A DNA stretch of 64,000 nt from Populus alba (taxonomy: Eukaryota > Streptophyta > Magnoliopsida > Malpighiales > Salicaceae), in the NCBI RefSeq assembly GCF_005239225.2, contig NC_133287.1, forward strand, positions 16,372,519 through 16,436,518. The letters are read 5' to 3'. Within the stretch, counting starts at the first letter, position 1. Every line of letters starts with the position of its first letter. The position numbers and the translations under genes were made by a program. Of this stretch, positions 1 to 11,086 are shown piece after piece. The notes beneath the pieces are model-generated. The model was not told the origin of the DNA and did not search any database. It saw nothing but the letters and a program-made list of their open reading frames with translations.

Positions 1-702
1 GATGGATGCTTGAAACCAGCATGCTAAAAAAACTGCTAAGAGAGGAGACCCCCAGGAGCAAAGCCTCAACTGATTCCCATCAAATAGTTTGCAGTGCTTT
101 TCAGCACACTATACTGGAAAGCTGCCAAGTGTCAACACATCTTAAGAACACTTAAGTTGGAAATTAATCATTTATTATGGTGTATTCATTTTTATAGGTA
201 CGAGTGAGATTTAATGGGGAAACTAAGTAAAGCCAAAACCTGTTGCTTGTCATTTAAAGAAGAGAGAGGTTGACATCTACTACCAAACACACACTTGTGC
301 ACTTGTATGATATAAATGGTCATTAGAACTAGATAATAATCTGGCATTCTGAAATACAGCACAAGCAGAATTTGCCTATTTATCAGCATCTTGAAGAGGA
401 AAGAAAAAAAAGTTCATGATTCAATTAAAACTCAATGATACGATGCGCCCGTGTCAATAAAGTCAAACAAAACACCTAAATTTATGTGTGGAAGCGCCAA
501 GTAATGTCACTAAGGCATCAAACTAGACCTCTAAAACTACAGGCAAAAACAATGGAGACATGTAAAAATTACAACCTGGAACACAAATAGCTCCTTGATC
601 AGCTTTAAAGTACCAAAGGGGCAAATATTAAAGTACAAAAACAACACAAAAGGGAATATTCAGAAGCTGAAAGATGTGTAATAGGTCAGTCACTATACTG
701 AC
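1..702. other. intron or downstream region of the bZIP gene
   Basis: No convincing exon is seen. The bZIP exon ends at 703 with a GT donor on the minus strand, so this stretch is most likely its next intron. I looked on the minus strand for the leucine-zipper exon and the C-terminal C4 motif and did not find them. They probably lie left of the window. Confidence 0.5.
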
Positions 703-1836
703 CTGCTTGAGAGTCCGTGATCTTGCAGCTGATTCTCTGTTTTTAATCATTCTCCTCTGCCTTCTCTCAGCAACCTTCTCCAGAGCTGTGCTGGCTTTTC
801 TTCCCCGGCTAAATACATATGGAACTGGCGATAGTGAAGATGTATCAGCATTACTCTTTGTAATCACATCCGGTGATACCCTATTTGCAGAAGATCCTGT
901 TGCAATTGTAACGCCTCCAGTTGCTAAACTAACAATTCCCATTCCTCCACTGTGAGCTAGACCATTGTTCACAGATCGGTCTGCAATTCCAACAACCGAT
1001 CGTCTCACTCCAGGGCTAGCAAGCTGAGCACTGTTTGACAAATGTAAAGGGGATGCAAATGCCACAGTTGCTGCAGGCTTGGGGAAGAGCAGCTGCTGCT
1101 GCTGCTGTGACAGCTGCAGTGACTGCTGTAGTTGCTGAGTGGGTCTGATTCCACCTGCATCGAGTGTTAAACTAGAAGGCTGGTTAGCAACTAAATTACC
1201 ATTGTTCTCCATTCTCCGAGTTCCCATGAGCCCATTGTTTCCATTTGGCTGTTGAAACCCAATGGCCAAACTAGAGTCGTTGTTGTTGTTGTTGTTTAGC
1301 AGCGATAGTTCACCAAAGAATCCACTATTATTAGGCCTTCCAAGTTGTTGAGTATCCTCTCTCACTACCCCGGCCCTAACCAAGAACTCCTCCAAAGTTG
1401 TCTCTCCTAAAGTCTGTTGCCTTTGTGGTAAATTGGATCCCGCACTACCACTCCCATCTTCAGCACCACCACTAGTTTCTTTGATCAGGTCTCTCCAAAG
1501 CTCATCAACAGTCTTTTGACTTAGTGTCCTAGGCAAAGTTAAAGATCCTTGTCTCTGCAAATTCCCACCCGGGGCACTTCTTTCACTCCCCACACCAAGT
1601 GTATTTGTCATTGCTTGAGTCTCTTCGGCAGTCCATATGTTTTTCAATAGTTCTTCCATGTTCATTGATCCAAAATCCTTCCGCAGCCCACCGCCCCAGG
1701 TATTTTGGAACTCATCGAAGGTTAACGAGTATACTGAAGACTGGCGGATCAACGAAGGATTCTCTTGTGGCTTTGTGACGCTGCTTTGTCCTGGTGGGGC
1801 ATTTCCAAAGTTCTTGTAGTCCCATTGAGAGTCCAT
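703..1836 (-). CDS. ABF/AREB-type bZIP transcription factor, first coding exon (partial gene)
   Basis: This is a group-A bZIP factor that binds ABRE promoter elements in the nucleus and mediates abscisic-acid and drought responses. The exon encodes exactly 378 codons and ends in phase 0 at an AG|GTCAGT donor. Visible conserved blocks are SLIRQSSVYSLTFDEFQNTW (about 28-47), GSMNMEELLKNIWTAEETQ (56-74), GSLTLPRTLSQKTVDELWRD (97-116) and TLEEFLVRAG (147-156). The RQSS, RQGS and RQQT sites match the RXXS/T targets of SnRK2 kinases known for this family. An Asn run (181-186) and a Gln-rich stretch (234-248) follow. The basic region (about 345-378) includes NRESAARSR. It then reads TLKQ, where known family members have ARKQ. 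The leucine zipper and the C-terminal TGPW motif are off-window. The start at 1836 is the first Met and begins MDSQWDYKNF, which resembles ABF N-termini. Confidence 0.9.
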
Positions 1837-3180
1837 TTTTGAAAATCTTCAAGTGGCGGCCACAGCTGACTCAATCAAGTAGTTCTGTAACTTTTATAAA
1901 ATTAAAGAAGATCAAAATGGAATCTCACTCCGCCTAGGTAAATTGAGATAAGAAAAAATCACTAAACCAAGTCAGGAGTAAAAGTTACAGTTTTTACATT
2001 CTCGGTCCAACTACGCAAATTTTAAGACCCAAGTTCAAGTAACCATGAGCATAAAACTATACATCAACTGCACAGTTACTTCAAAAATCCAATTGGACAA
2101 AAACAAGCCAAGCCATGGCTTGAAAAAAAAAGGTATCAAGATTTAAAGCTCCTACAGACACCATTTCCCAGGACATAAGAAAACAAACTGTGCAATCTTT
2201 GAATCTGTTAGACCAAGGCTAAACTTTCAAAAAGCATCCAATTTTCATAAAAAGCAGCACACACTAATGCATGGCCTCAAAGAGTCGAATCCATGCAATT
2301 ACAAGACTTAACACCCACACACGCAGATGAAACGATTCCATTTCCAGGAATCTATGATAGCACAAAGCACAATGAACTAGAGTTCTAGAATAAGAAAAAC
2401 ACCCCTGCAGAGTTATTATCCAATAAATAGAGATCAAACTAAACTAAAACCGAAGCAATTTTCATGTTCTCTCCTCAATTTCAGATACAAACGTTCATTA
2501 AAACTGCAAAAAAAAAAAAAGAGATAACATACAAATAGCAGCTTCCAGGTTTGATACTTTTCATGCTTCTGTGCTGATAATATCACATCCCTAACTCAAA
2601 TACCCATAAATTAAGCAAAAAGGATCAAGCTTTAGACCCGTAAAAACTAGCCAAGACCAACCCATTTTCCAAATAAAAAATACCAATACCAAGTAAAAAA
2701 TTAAACCAACAAAGAAATTACACTAATGAAACTCCACACAACTCATTTTATCACAATATTTCGACTTTCAGCACCCAAAAAACCAGGTGGGGGATAAGAG
2801 CCCACTCAAACCACGTTAAACAATATTGAATCTATCAATTGATGAAATTATTAAATTAAAATCTACTAAAAAAGAGAGTTTTTGAAAAAGAAAAAAGGAA
2901 GAAATACGAGAGACAATAAAAAAAAGTGAAAATAAACAGTGTGCTATTTGAAGGGAGATAGACAATCACGGCAAGGGACAATAAAAGTATTAAGAGAAAT
3001 GGATAGTTTATTTTTATTACCTTTAATTTTATTTTTTCTTCCAAGAATATAAAAATCGAAGCGAGTAGTGAGAGTGTAGTGTCTGTTTTTTTGTGGCTTA
3101 CTTCGCTGGCTGGTGGAGGCGACAAGACACGAGTCACCAATTTAAGGAGCTACAAAAGATTTTTACTTTATTTATTTATT
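1837..3180 (-). other. probable 5' UTR, 5' UTR intron and core promoter of the bZIP gene
   Basis: No coding sequence is seen. On the minus strand a plausible acceptor (GAGTCAG) lies near 1866 and a plausible donor (AAAG|GTAATA) near 3021. This would give a 5' UTR intron of about 1.15 kb, as ABF genes often have. An AATAAATAAA stretch near 3164-3180 could serve as a TATA region. Splice sites were picked by eye, without transcript support. Confidence 0.35.
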
Positions 3181-3518
3181 GATTTTGAAACATGAGCATT
3201 GGAGATCTCGTAACGTGGTCCAATGGGGCAGCAGTTGAAATGTTGAGTTGACGCGTGTTCAGTAGGGAGAGGCAAGGTGGGTTGCTCTGAACCGTTGATC
3301 TGTGCTTGATGGTGAGGGTCTGGTATTTTATTGGTTTGTAATAGTGGGGATTGTATGCGAGTTGGTGCAGGTAGTGACTGAATGTCAACCGTCGATGGTA
3401 TGAGATCATGCGTGGATGGGTTTGATGATATCAGGTGCGATTGATATGGAAATGGTTAGCATGTTTGTGTTCCCGTGTTTATTGTTTTGAATTTGAGCTC
3501 AAGGAATGTTCCAGAGCA

Positions 3519-3527
3519 CCACGTGTC
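3519..3527. promoter_or_regulatory. G-box / ABRE upstream of the bZIP gene
   Basis: The sequence CCACGTGTC contains the palindromic G-box CACGTG (3520-3525) and the ABRE core ACGTGTC. It lies about 1.7 kb upstream of the bZIP start codon and roughly 350 bp upstream of the presumed core promoter. ABF proteins bind this motif, so self-regulation is possible but inferred. Confidence 0.5.
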
Positions 3528-3868
3528 GGTCCTCCATTGAAAGGACTGTAATAAACAAAATGTGATGGCGGGCCCTCATCTTGTGAAAGTGAGAACGGTG
3601 TTATTCCACTTTATGATTTTAATTTTTAAAATACTTTTTTGCCTTTTCAGAATAATAGTGATCGGATGAAAAAAGTAATAAGAAAAAAAAAAGTTGTATT
3701 TAGAGAATTATATTTTATCTTCGATTGCTTTAGATCTTACACTTAAATATATGTTTTAAAAGATGTATTTTCAAGGATTTGACTTGCCGAATTAAAAGTA
3801 ATATCTATGATAACTTTTTATGTAACTTTAACAGCGAAGTACTTATGTCATAAAACATTAATGCAATG
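3528..3868. other. AT-rich intergenic DNA
   Basis: Nothing recognisable is seen between the G-box and the CACTA element. Confidence 0.5.
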
Positions 3869-4621
3869 GTGCACTCCTAAAAAAGCAGTCTATTAGCATC
3901 TCTCTAATTCGTGGCAGATATATCTAGATTCTTTTGCCGATAAAAATTTATAATGAAATTAACAATAAATAATGTCAGATGTCAATAATAAATGCTAACT
4001 TTTTAATAATAAATTATTAAATACTGATTTTTTTAGCAATAATTTATTTGTTGTTAAAATTCAGTTGCTGATTGTATAATTCGGCGACAGATATTGTGTT
4101 GCTAATTCATTATTAATTAGCAATAAAATATTTATTGTTGATCCGTTACTGATTTATCTAGTAATGATATTTTAAAACATGATTTTTTTTCATTTATTGA
4201 ATTTCTTATCATTATTTATGGATAATTCAAAAAATTGTAGAAAAATATATAAACATAAACTAATACTATAAATTATTTTATCAACAATAATAAGTCAAAT
4301 AAAAAAATATCATAATAAATTTCAAAATTCCGTTAAACTTATATCAATATAGATATATTACAATTTAATAAATATATTCTATCATAGAAATAATGATTGA
4401 GGAAACGAGCCAAAACAATGCTGACCATCATAAGGTGGGATTAGTATATAATGGTCGAGGCCTAGGTTGATATACTGGATTAAATAGGGATACATAGATA
4501 TCATCATTTATGGAGCCACAAGTGACGGCATAGATGAAGCCACAATTACCGATATACATTGGTTCATATTTGATGTCCAAGTTTGAAAATCCCTAGTTAC
4601 TAAGAAATTTTTTTATATAAG

Positions 4622-5480
4622 TCATCTTTTGCAATAGTGATAAAATATGACCATCTTTTTTTTTTTTTTTTGCTTTTTCAATGCCTGAATTGATGAACTT
4701 GGAGGTGTTGACTCCATCATATAGGATTGTAATGAAGCACTTGCACTAACCATGGATTTTGGCATACCAAGTGTATCATATATTTTACCCTTTGTAACTC
4801 CTTCTATAACCACACACCAAGCTACTCCATCAAATAAAAGACGATTTTCCCGATCAGTTCCATATTTTGAAATCATCTATTTTTTATAATTATCCTACAA
4901 TAAAATTAAATATAATTATAAATTCATTTTAACTTTAAATAATAATTAAATTAAATAAAAAAAATACTTACAAGAACTTTTTTAGACTTGTTATCTATGA
5001 AGGTTTCAGGTTGTTTGACACTCTTATGCAACATCGAAAACACATCATTCTATAAAGGTTTTTTTCCACCTGCTTTTTCTTGCTATCAACCACCAAAAAT
5101 TTTAGAAAATGTAAATATAAAATTTTGAAATCCATTGTAACAAATAAAAAAAGTCCTTACCATATTAGCTCAATATGATGCAAATGAAATTGTATTTTCA
5201 GAATGAGTACTTAATTTACTATATGTTTCAGTTAGCTGATTATTCCTTGCAAATTTTGATCTCCTTTTAAATTCAGGGGTGGATTAAATATATTTAATCA
5301 TTTGATTTCAATTGTCATTATTTATCAAAATTGAACCTTTATTAATGCAATCCATGATATTTATAGTATTTCTGTCTGACATAGCTCTCTTATGAGCTCA
5401 AGTTAATTGTTAGTTCAAAGCAATTTCAGTTTTATCTTCTCAAATTTTATGAATAATTGGTTCATCATCCTCGAAAAATA
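4622..5480 (-). pseudogene. En/Spm-type plant transposase (PttA-like) remnant
   Basis: An 84-residue minus-strand frame (4622-4876) contains LFDGVAWCVVIEGVTKGKIY followed by DTLGMPKSM. This resembles the gene-product region of plant En/Spm-associated proteins, where a GRVYGLG-type motif follows a variable linker. Short fragments further upstream to about 5480 look related but are broken by stops. The assignment rests on weak motif resemblance plus the CACTA element around it. Confidence 0.35.
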
Positions 5481-6691
5481 AATATTTTTTCTATAAAAAA
5501 AAAACGAAGACAAGGCTCAATATAATTGTTAACTAACTTCTATAATTATATTTTTTCTACCAAAGAAACTAAACAAAGCATAGACAACCAGTAGCCAAAA
5601 AAATGAACAAAATATTAAAATAATAACTTTTTAACTACATAAAATTCAACGTCAAGAGATTCTTTGTTTTTGTTCCATAAGATACTTGGAAGCAAATTCA
5701 TGCTGGTGGCTTGTAATTATCCGGTTCAAGCCTATGTTCTTTGTGTGTTTTTGTTTAACAGACAAGCTGCGAGCTAGAATATTGATAATTTAATTAGGAC
5801 ATAGATGAATCTATCTGCAGTGGCTTGAGGAGCTTTAAGAACAATGTTTTTTTTAGTACTGTTACTACAACACAAGACAACGCTAGCTTTGCAGCAGTAC
5901 TCTTGTTTTTATATGCTTTTGTTCATATATATATATAGAAATAGAACCAATTAATCTGCACAAGGTCATTCCATTCCATTATTTTCGAAGTGTTAATATA
6001 TATTAAATGATGGTGAATACATAATTATGTCTAAAATTAAAATACAAATATATAATCTACCTTAAACATGTAAATAATATTCTTTATGCTCTGTTCTGCT
6101 TTGTTCAACACAAAGCCTAACACCCCTCTCTCTGTATTTTTATTTTTTTATACCTCACCCAATTAATAAATTTAGAATGAAATACATTATATTAATAATT
6201 AAAAATATTAACATGTGATGACAACCATGTTTAACAAATAATTTGTAAAGATCGAACAAAATTATTCTTTTCATCAATAAAATTAGTTAATAAAATAAAA
6301 TATATTCTCTCTAAATTACAAATAAAATATCTCAAATATAGGTTTCTAATTATACATGTCTTAATTTGTTGTATTGTATTCGTTGCAAGATGAAATCTGT
6401 TCCTTGGAAAATGATTCCTTTGGATCACAACACAGAAGAAATTAAAAAAGTAAAAGTGAGGTTATTGAAAAAGGATGTCTTAAAATTACATATTCATAAA
6501 GAACAATTTAAGAGAAAGTGACAAGATAGGATGGGTTTTTGAAAAAGAAACAAAGGGATAGATCGATGGGGTTAGAGTTTTTTATTTGAAGAATGAAAGT
6601 TTTGTCTGATTTTGAGATTGGTAATCGTCTCTAGAGGTTTTCTATTGTTTTTTTTTTTACAAAATATAAATGTACCAATTAATTATTAACA

Positions 6692-6693
<2 letters not shown>

Positions 6694-6739
<46 letters not shown>

Positions 6740-6747
6740 TATATATA
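6694..6747. repeat. (TA)n microsatellite
   Basis: A nearly pure AT dinucleotide run with one interruption, inside the right part of the CACTA element. Confidence 0.95.
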
Positions 6748-6902
6748 AAGTCAAATTCTATTCTTTTCTTTTTGTCAGTAGAGACACTTTTCCACTATTG
6801 TAAATCGTGTGCCACCATATTAGCAACATATAATCCGTTGCTGATTTTTAATATATTAATTTATTTTTTAGTAATTGATTTTATGTTGCTAAATCCGTTG
6901 TT

Positions 6903-6910
6903 AATATATA

Positions 6911-6945
<35 letters not shown>
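6903..6945. repeat. (TA)n microsatellite
   Basis: A second AT dinucleotide run inside the same CACTA element, interrupted once by TATTATAT. Confidence 0.95.
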
Positions 6946-6946
<1 letters not shown>

Positions 6947-7038
6947 CATTCATTACTAATTTATTACTAAATTTACATTTGAAATATTCCGTTGCTAATT
7001 TCCGATGCTATTGATCCCTTTTTTTTTTAGTAGTGGTG

Positions 7039-7719
7039 GAAATAATATATGGTTTATAATGTATAAACTCTGATATAAGGGGAAAAAAATAAGATTGTGA
7101 TTCATTTATGTTCATAAAATTTACAATATTTACCAATTCAATGTGAAGTTTGTAGTAAAAAAAGTATATAACTTGTATTTTTTAAAATAAAGTAAAAGAT
7201 ATCTAGGCATAGTCTAATATTTTTTTGGTGTATTGTTTTCTAAAAAATAATATTAAGAAGGTCCATTTTAAAATTAGTTGTTTTTAAGATTTTAATAAAA
7301 ATTGAAAAAAACATATTAAATAAGGTTAGTTTAATCTCTAAAATAAATAATGAAGGGAGAATAATTAAAAAAGAAGAAGAGGAGGAGGAGGAAACAACAC
7401 CACTCTAAAACAAAACATGTAAGAATATATAATGCAATTATCAAGCAGCCAAACACTGAATTTTCCTCGTTAGTGCTGGAAAATGTGATTCAAGAACGGG
7501 TCTGTGGTGGTTTTTATCTTCTTTCTTTTCATATATATTTTTTGGATGAGGTAATGAATTTTTTTGTTATTATATATATATATATATATAAAACTTCATT
7601 AGCACTTGAGTTTTTCAACATTAAAAATATATATTTTTTAAATTTATTAATTATTATATTAATAATATTAATTATAATATAAATAATAATATTTTTAATA
7701 TTAATAATAATATTAAATT
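7039..7719. other. AT-rich intergenic DNA
   Basis: No gene is seen. There is a short purine-rich GAAGAGGAGGAGG patch near 7370-7395 and (TA)n near 7571-7591. Confidence 0.5.
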
Positions 7720-8495
7720 TGTTTGACCCAAGTTTAAATGGGTCTGGCTGTAAGACCAAACCTACAAGTTTTAGGCCCCTCCTAATCACCCGATTTGAAT
7801 GCAACACTAGACCCCAGAGTTTCAAGTCTGGATGCTAGACCCAAGAGTCCTCGATTTGGACGCCAGACCCTAGAGTCTCGGGTCTGGCTGCGATGCCTGA
7901 CCCAAGCACTTGGGGTCTGGTTGCCATGCCTGACCCGAGCGCCTAGGGTATAACAGTCATGTCTAATCCTAGTACCCGGGTGTCTAGTAATCATGTCATG
8001 CCCCAATGCCTGGGGCTGACAGTTTTGCCATGCCCTAGTGCTTGGGGCTTGACATGCCCTAGTGCTTGGGGCTTGATAACATTATCATGTTCCACCAAAA
8101 TTTAAACTGATTATTTTATCTTAAATTATTTTTTTAATGTCAAATACATCTCATAAAAAAGATAATCCTACCCCCATTGCATGCTTAGCAATCCAGATTA
8201 TAAAGCCTTGGGTCCAAGCACTAGATTAAAAAACCTTAAGTATGGCTGTCATGATTGACACGAGTGCTTGAAGTCTGGTTACTCCACCTGACCTAGGTGC
8301 CTAGGGTATGGCAGCCATGCTCGACCTAATGTCAAGTGTTTGACAGTCATATCATGCCTAATGCCTGGGCCTTTATATTTTTACCATGCCCTAGTAAAAT
8401 TTGAACTGACCATTATATCTCTAATCATTCTTTCAAAACCAAATGCATCTCATGGAAAAGATAATCCCACTCTCCATTACATGCCTAACAAGTTT
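7720..8495. repeat. degenerate tandem repeat with a 299-bp duplication
   Basis: The region is made of imperfect short units of the type TGCCTGACCC..GCCTAGGGT..GGCAGCCATG, markedly more GC-rich than its surroundings. On a larger scale two blocks line up: AAAATTTAAACTGA at 8097 recurs as AAAATTTGAACTGA at 8396, an offset of 299 bp. Matching flanks include CATCTCATAAAAAAGATAATCC and CATCTCATGGAAAAG. No coding capacity is apparent. A related degenerate pattern appears near 39340-39560. Confidence 0.7.
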
Positions 8496-8734
8496 TTTTG
8501 ACAATGATAACTCCATCATTACATTACTTTAATCCATATTAATATATGTCTAAATAAAGAGTAAGAGGAGCATCAACCTTTTTAGTATATTGTATTGTAT
8601 AATAATAAAACTAACTAAATAAATAGGATTGATCAATCATCTTCTTGTACCAATCTTGTCATGGTCGTTCCATCACAGTAATTGTCACTTTGAATTTCCA
8701 TCTTCACAGCACAAGTAATCAACAAAATTTAATA

Positions 8735-8890
8735 TATACTTTTTAAAGTATTTTTTATTAATTAAAAATATATTAAAATAATATTTTTATTATTTATTTT
8801 TTGCATCAAAACATCAAAACAATATAAAAATACTAAAAAAATTAATTCGAAAAAAAAAATCAATTCTTGATGGAAAACAGGTTAAATCTC
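8735..8890 (-). repeat. copy of dispersed MITE-like family M1 (inverse orientation)
   Basis: Contains the family core (poly-A/T arms around CATCAAAACATCAAAACAAT) in the inverse orientation. Ends are not defined. Confidence 0.5.
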
Positions 8891-10394
8891 AATGTTAAAC
8901 GGGCACTCAACCACACATGCTGCTGGCACGTTCTTTTATTTTGCATTTATTTAATTGTAATCGAAGATAATTCTTTTACGTTGATTATTTAGATAGTGTT
9001 TAGTTACTGTTTTGATATAAAAGAAACATAAATAATGGAGATAGATGAGACAATAAAAAAAAAGAAAAAAAGATTGAGACAAAATTGTGTTTAGTAGTGA
9101 TGTATAAGACAAAGTAATTGTTTTTGTGTCATATTTGGTTATGGTTAATAAAACAGAATAAAATAAAATAAAAATATTTTACCTTTAATATATATCATTA
9201 TCAAATTTTTAATTTTTTTTAAAACTAATTTGATATTTTATTTTAGTTTATATTTAGTGTTGAAATTAATGATATTATCATAACTCTAGTTATAAAATCA
9301 AAACTGACTTGATGGGTTGATATAGGGTTTAAACTGGCCCGAGATTAAAAAAAAAAAATTGACTCGACTTGACCCAATAAAAAACTCAGGTTAAATCAAG
9401 ATAAAACACGGGTTGAAAACCCTTTTAATTTTATGAAAAAAAAAAAACTAAAACTTTGGGTGAGCCGAGTTAACCTTTTCAACCCATAACCTAAACCTTT
9501 CATCAAGTCGACTCCCTAATCGAGTTTTAAACTATAATAATATTTATTTTTATCCACGTGTTTACTCAGGGTAACCTATATTGACCCTTCTAATTCATAA
9601 ACTGGATTTTTATCGATTGATCCCAAGTCAGGTTTGAAATATTTTATGAGATAATATTTGATTGGACAATATGCGTAAGATTTATCCTTTTAAAAGTAAA
9701 TACATAACCACACATCTTTTTTTTTTTTGAAACAGTAACGAAATACTATATTAAATAATAATAATATTTTAAAGAATTATAAAAATCTTCTAAAAAAATA
9801 ACATGTATTTGTAATCAATTTCAACCCGTTCTGTTCCATATTCTTCATCCAAGGTAAGTCCCAAGTAAATCAAAAAAGAAAAAAAAAAAACCTCCTCCAG
9901 GAAGAAAATTGTGGTGGTATATCTTAAAAGATTAGGAATAAAAAAACAGAAAAATAAATCTATGTCCAGTTTTGCTATACACATATCAATTATTTCAATA
10001 ATAAAACACGTAAATTTTATTTTATTTTATTTTAATTTTTCCAATTAATATGTTTACCATATCAGTTAAAGAATATGGTAAATTTATCTTTTTAATCACC
10101 ATGTAAATTTCTAGATTAAAATATATTAATGTTTTTTTAGTCTTTGAAAATTACTAGAAATTTATATAATTATTAATTTTAAAATTTATAAAATTAATTA
10201 AAAAATATATAAATTAACTCGAATACTCATATAAATTCTAAAAAAAAAAAAAATTCTTGGCATCGTGAAAATTGCTTGACCAAACATACTCAGCCTCATC
10301 TTAACACAGTTAAAAATTATTTGTACAACTCAGTATTTTGCTGCTTCTGTATTTTCTTCTTTTCGAGATTCTAAATTACCATGGCAGTGCTTTG

Positions 10395-10565
10395 GCACCT
10401 TTTAAAAAATTTAAATATTTTTTATTTTAAATTAATATATTTTTAAATTTTTTAGATTATTTTGATGTTTTGATATTAAAAATAATTTTTTAAAAATAAA
10501 AAAAATATTATTTTAATAAGTTTTGAAATAAAAAATACTTTGAAAAACAACAATTACCACACTTT
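10395..10565 (+). repeat. copy of dispersed MITE-like family M1
   Basis: Contains the core ATTATTTTGATGTTTTGATA followed by TTAAAAATAATTTTTTAAAA, then a terminal ACTTTGAAAAACAAC segment and CACACTTTCAAA. These are the same elements seen at 45868-46095. Confidence 0.6.
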
Positions 10566-10649
10566 CAAATATCCTCTTAGCTTGTAAAGAAAAGGTGAAG
10601 AAGATTGCTGTGATTTTTCATATTTAATTGCAGGTATAAAATATTAAAC

Positions 10650-11086
10650 TGATAGGTCCCTGTCACAGCAAGTAATTAAAGACAAGAAACAAACACAAAT
10701 GTATTCTGCTTAGGGCGAGAATAAGCCACAATTGATATTATTGAATATTGAATGCCCCCGTTCTCTGTCTCATAGCAGAGTTTAAATACAGGAATTGAAA
10801 TAACAACTTTCCTAAAATACTGGCACGACTACATAAAATCAGGATGACTCCTGCTACATAGCTGGCATTTATTTGCTGAATAAAACTTGACTCCTTCCTC
10901 CCGTGCACTAAGGCACTGCAGTGAGAAGACCCCCTTGACTCGTTCCTCCCTTGACTGGCTCTTCACAGCTCAATAAACCTGCGATTCTTCTTAGGAATTC
11001 TGCATGATCTTCTCGGCTCCAGCTGTTGCTCATTCCGTTGTTGTAGCTCATCACTTGACTCCTTCAATTGCTGCTGCTGCTTATCA
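10650..11086 (-). repeat. 3' LTR of the chromovirus (437 bp)
   Basis: Identical by eye to 15471-15907, with terminal inverted pentamers TGATA/TATCA. A TATTTAAA promoter-like motif lies near 10784-10791 on the minus strand. The last 41 or so codons of the polyprotein read into this LTR and stop at 10963-10965. Confidence 0.95.

Larger units (their letters stand above)
3872..7035. mobile_element. CACTA (En/Spm) DNA transposon, degenerate
   Basis: The left end reads CACTCCTAAAAAAGCAG and the right end reads TTTTTTTAGTAGTG, the inverse of CACTACTAAAAAAA. Both are diverged CACTA termini. A 3-bp target duplication GTG flanks them (3869-3871 and 7036-7038), as expected for this superfamily. Subterminal regions repeat short motifs such as TCCGTTGCT and its complement AGCAACGGA in both orientations, typical of transposase binding arrays. 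The interior holds only a weak protein remnant, so the copy is probably non-autonomous. Confidence 0.75.
8496..10644. other. AT-rich intergenic DNA with MITE-like fragments
   Basis: No gene is seen. Around 9300-9640 there are GGGTTGA/TTGACCC-type degenerate repeats. MITE-like copies are annotated separately at 8735-8890 and 10395-10565. Confidence 0.5.
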
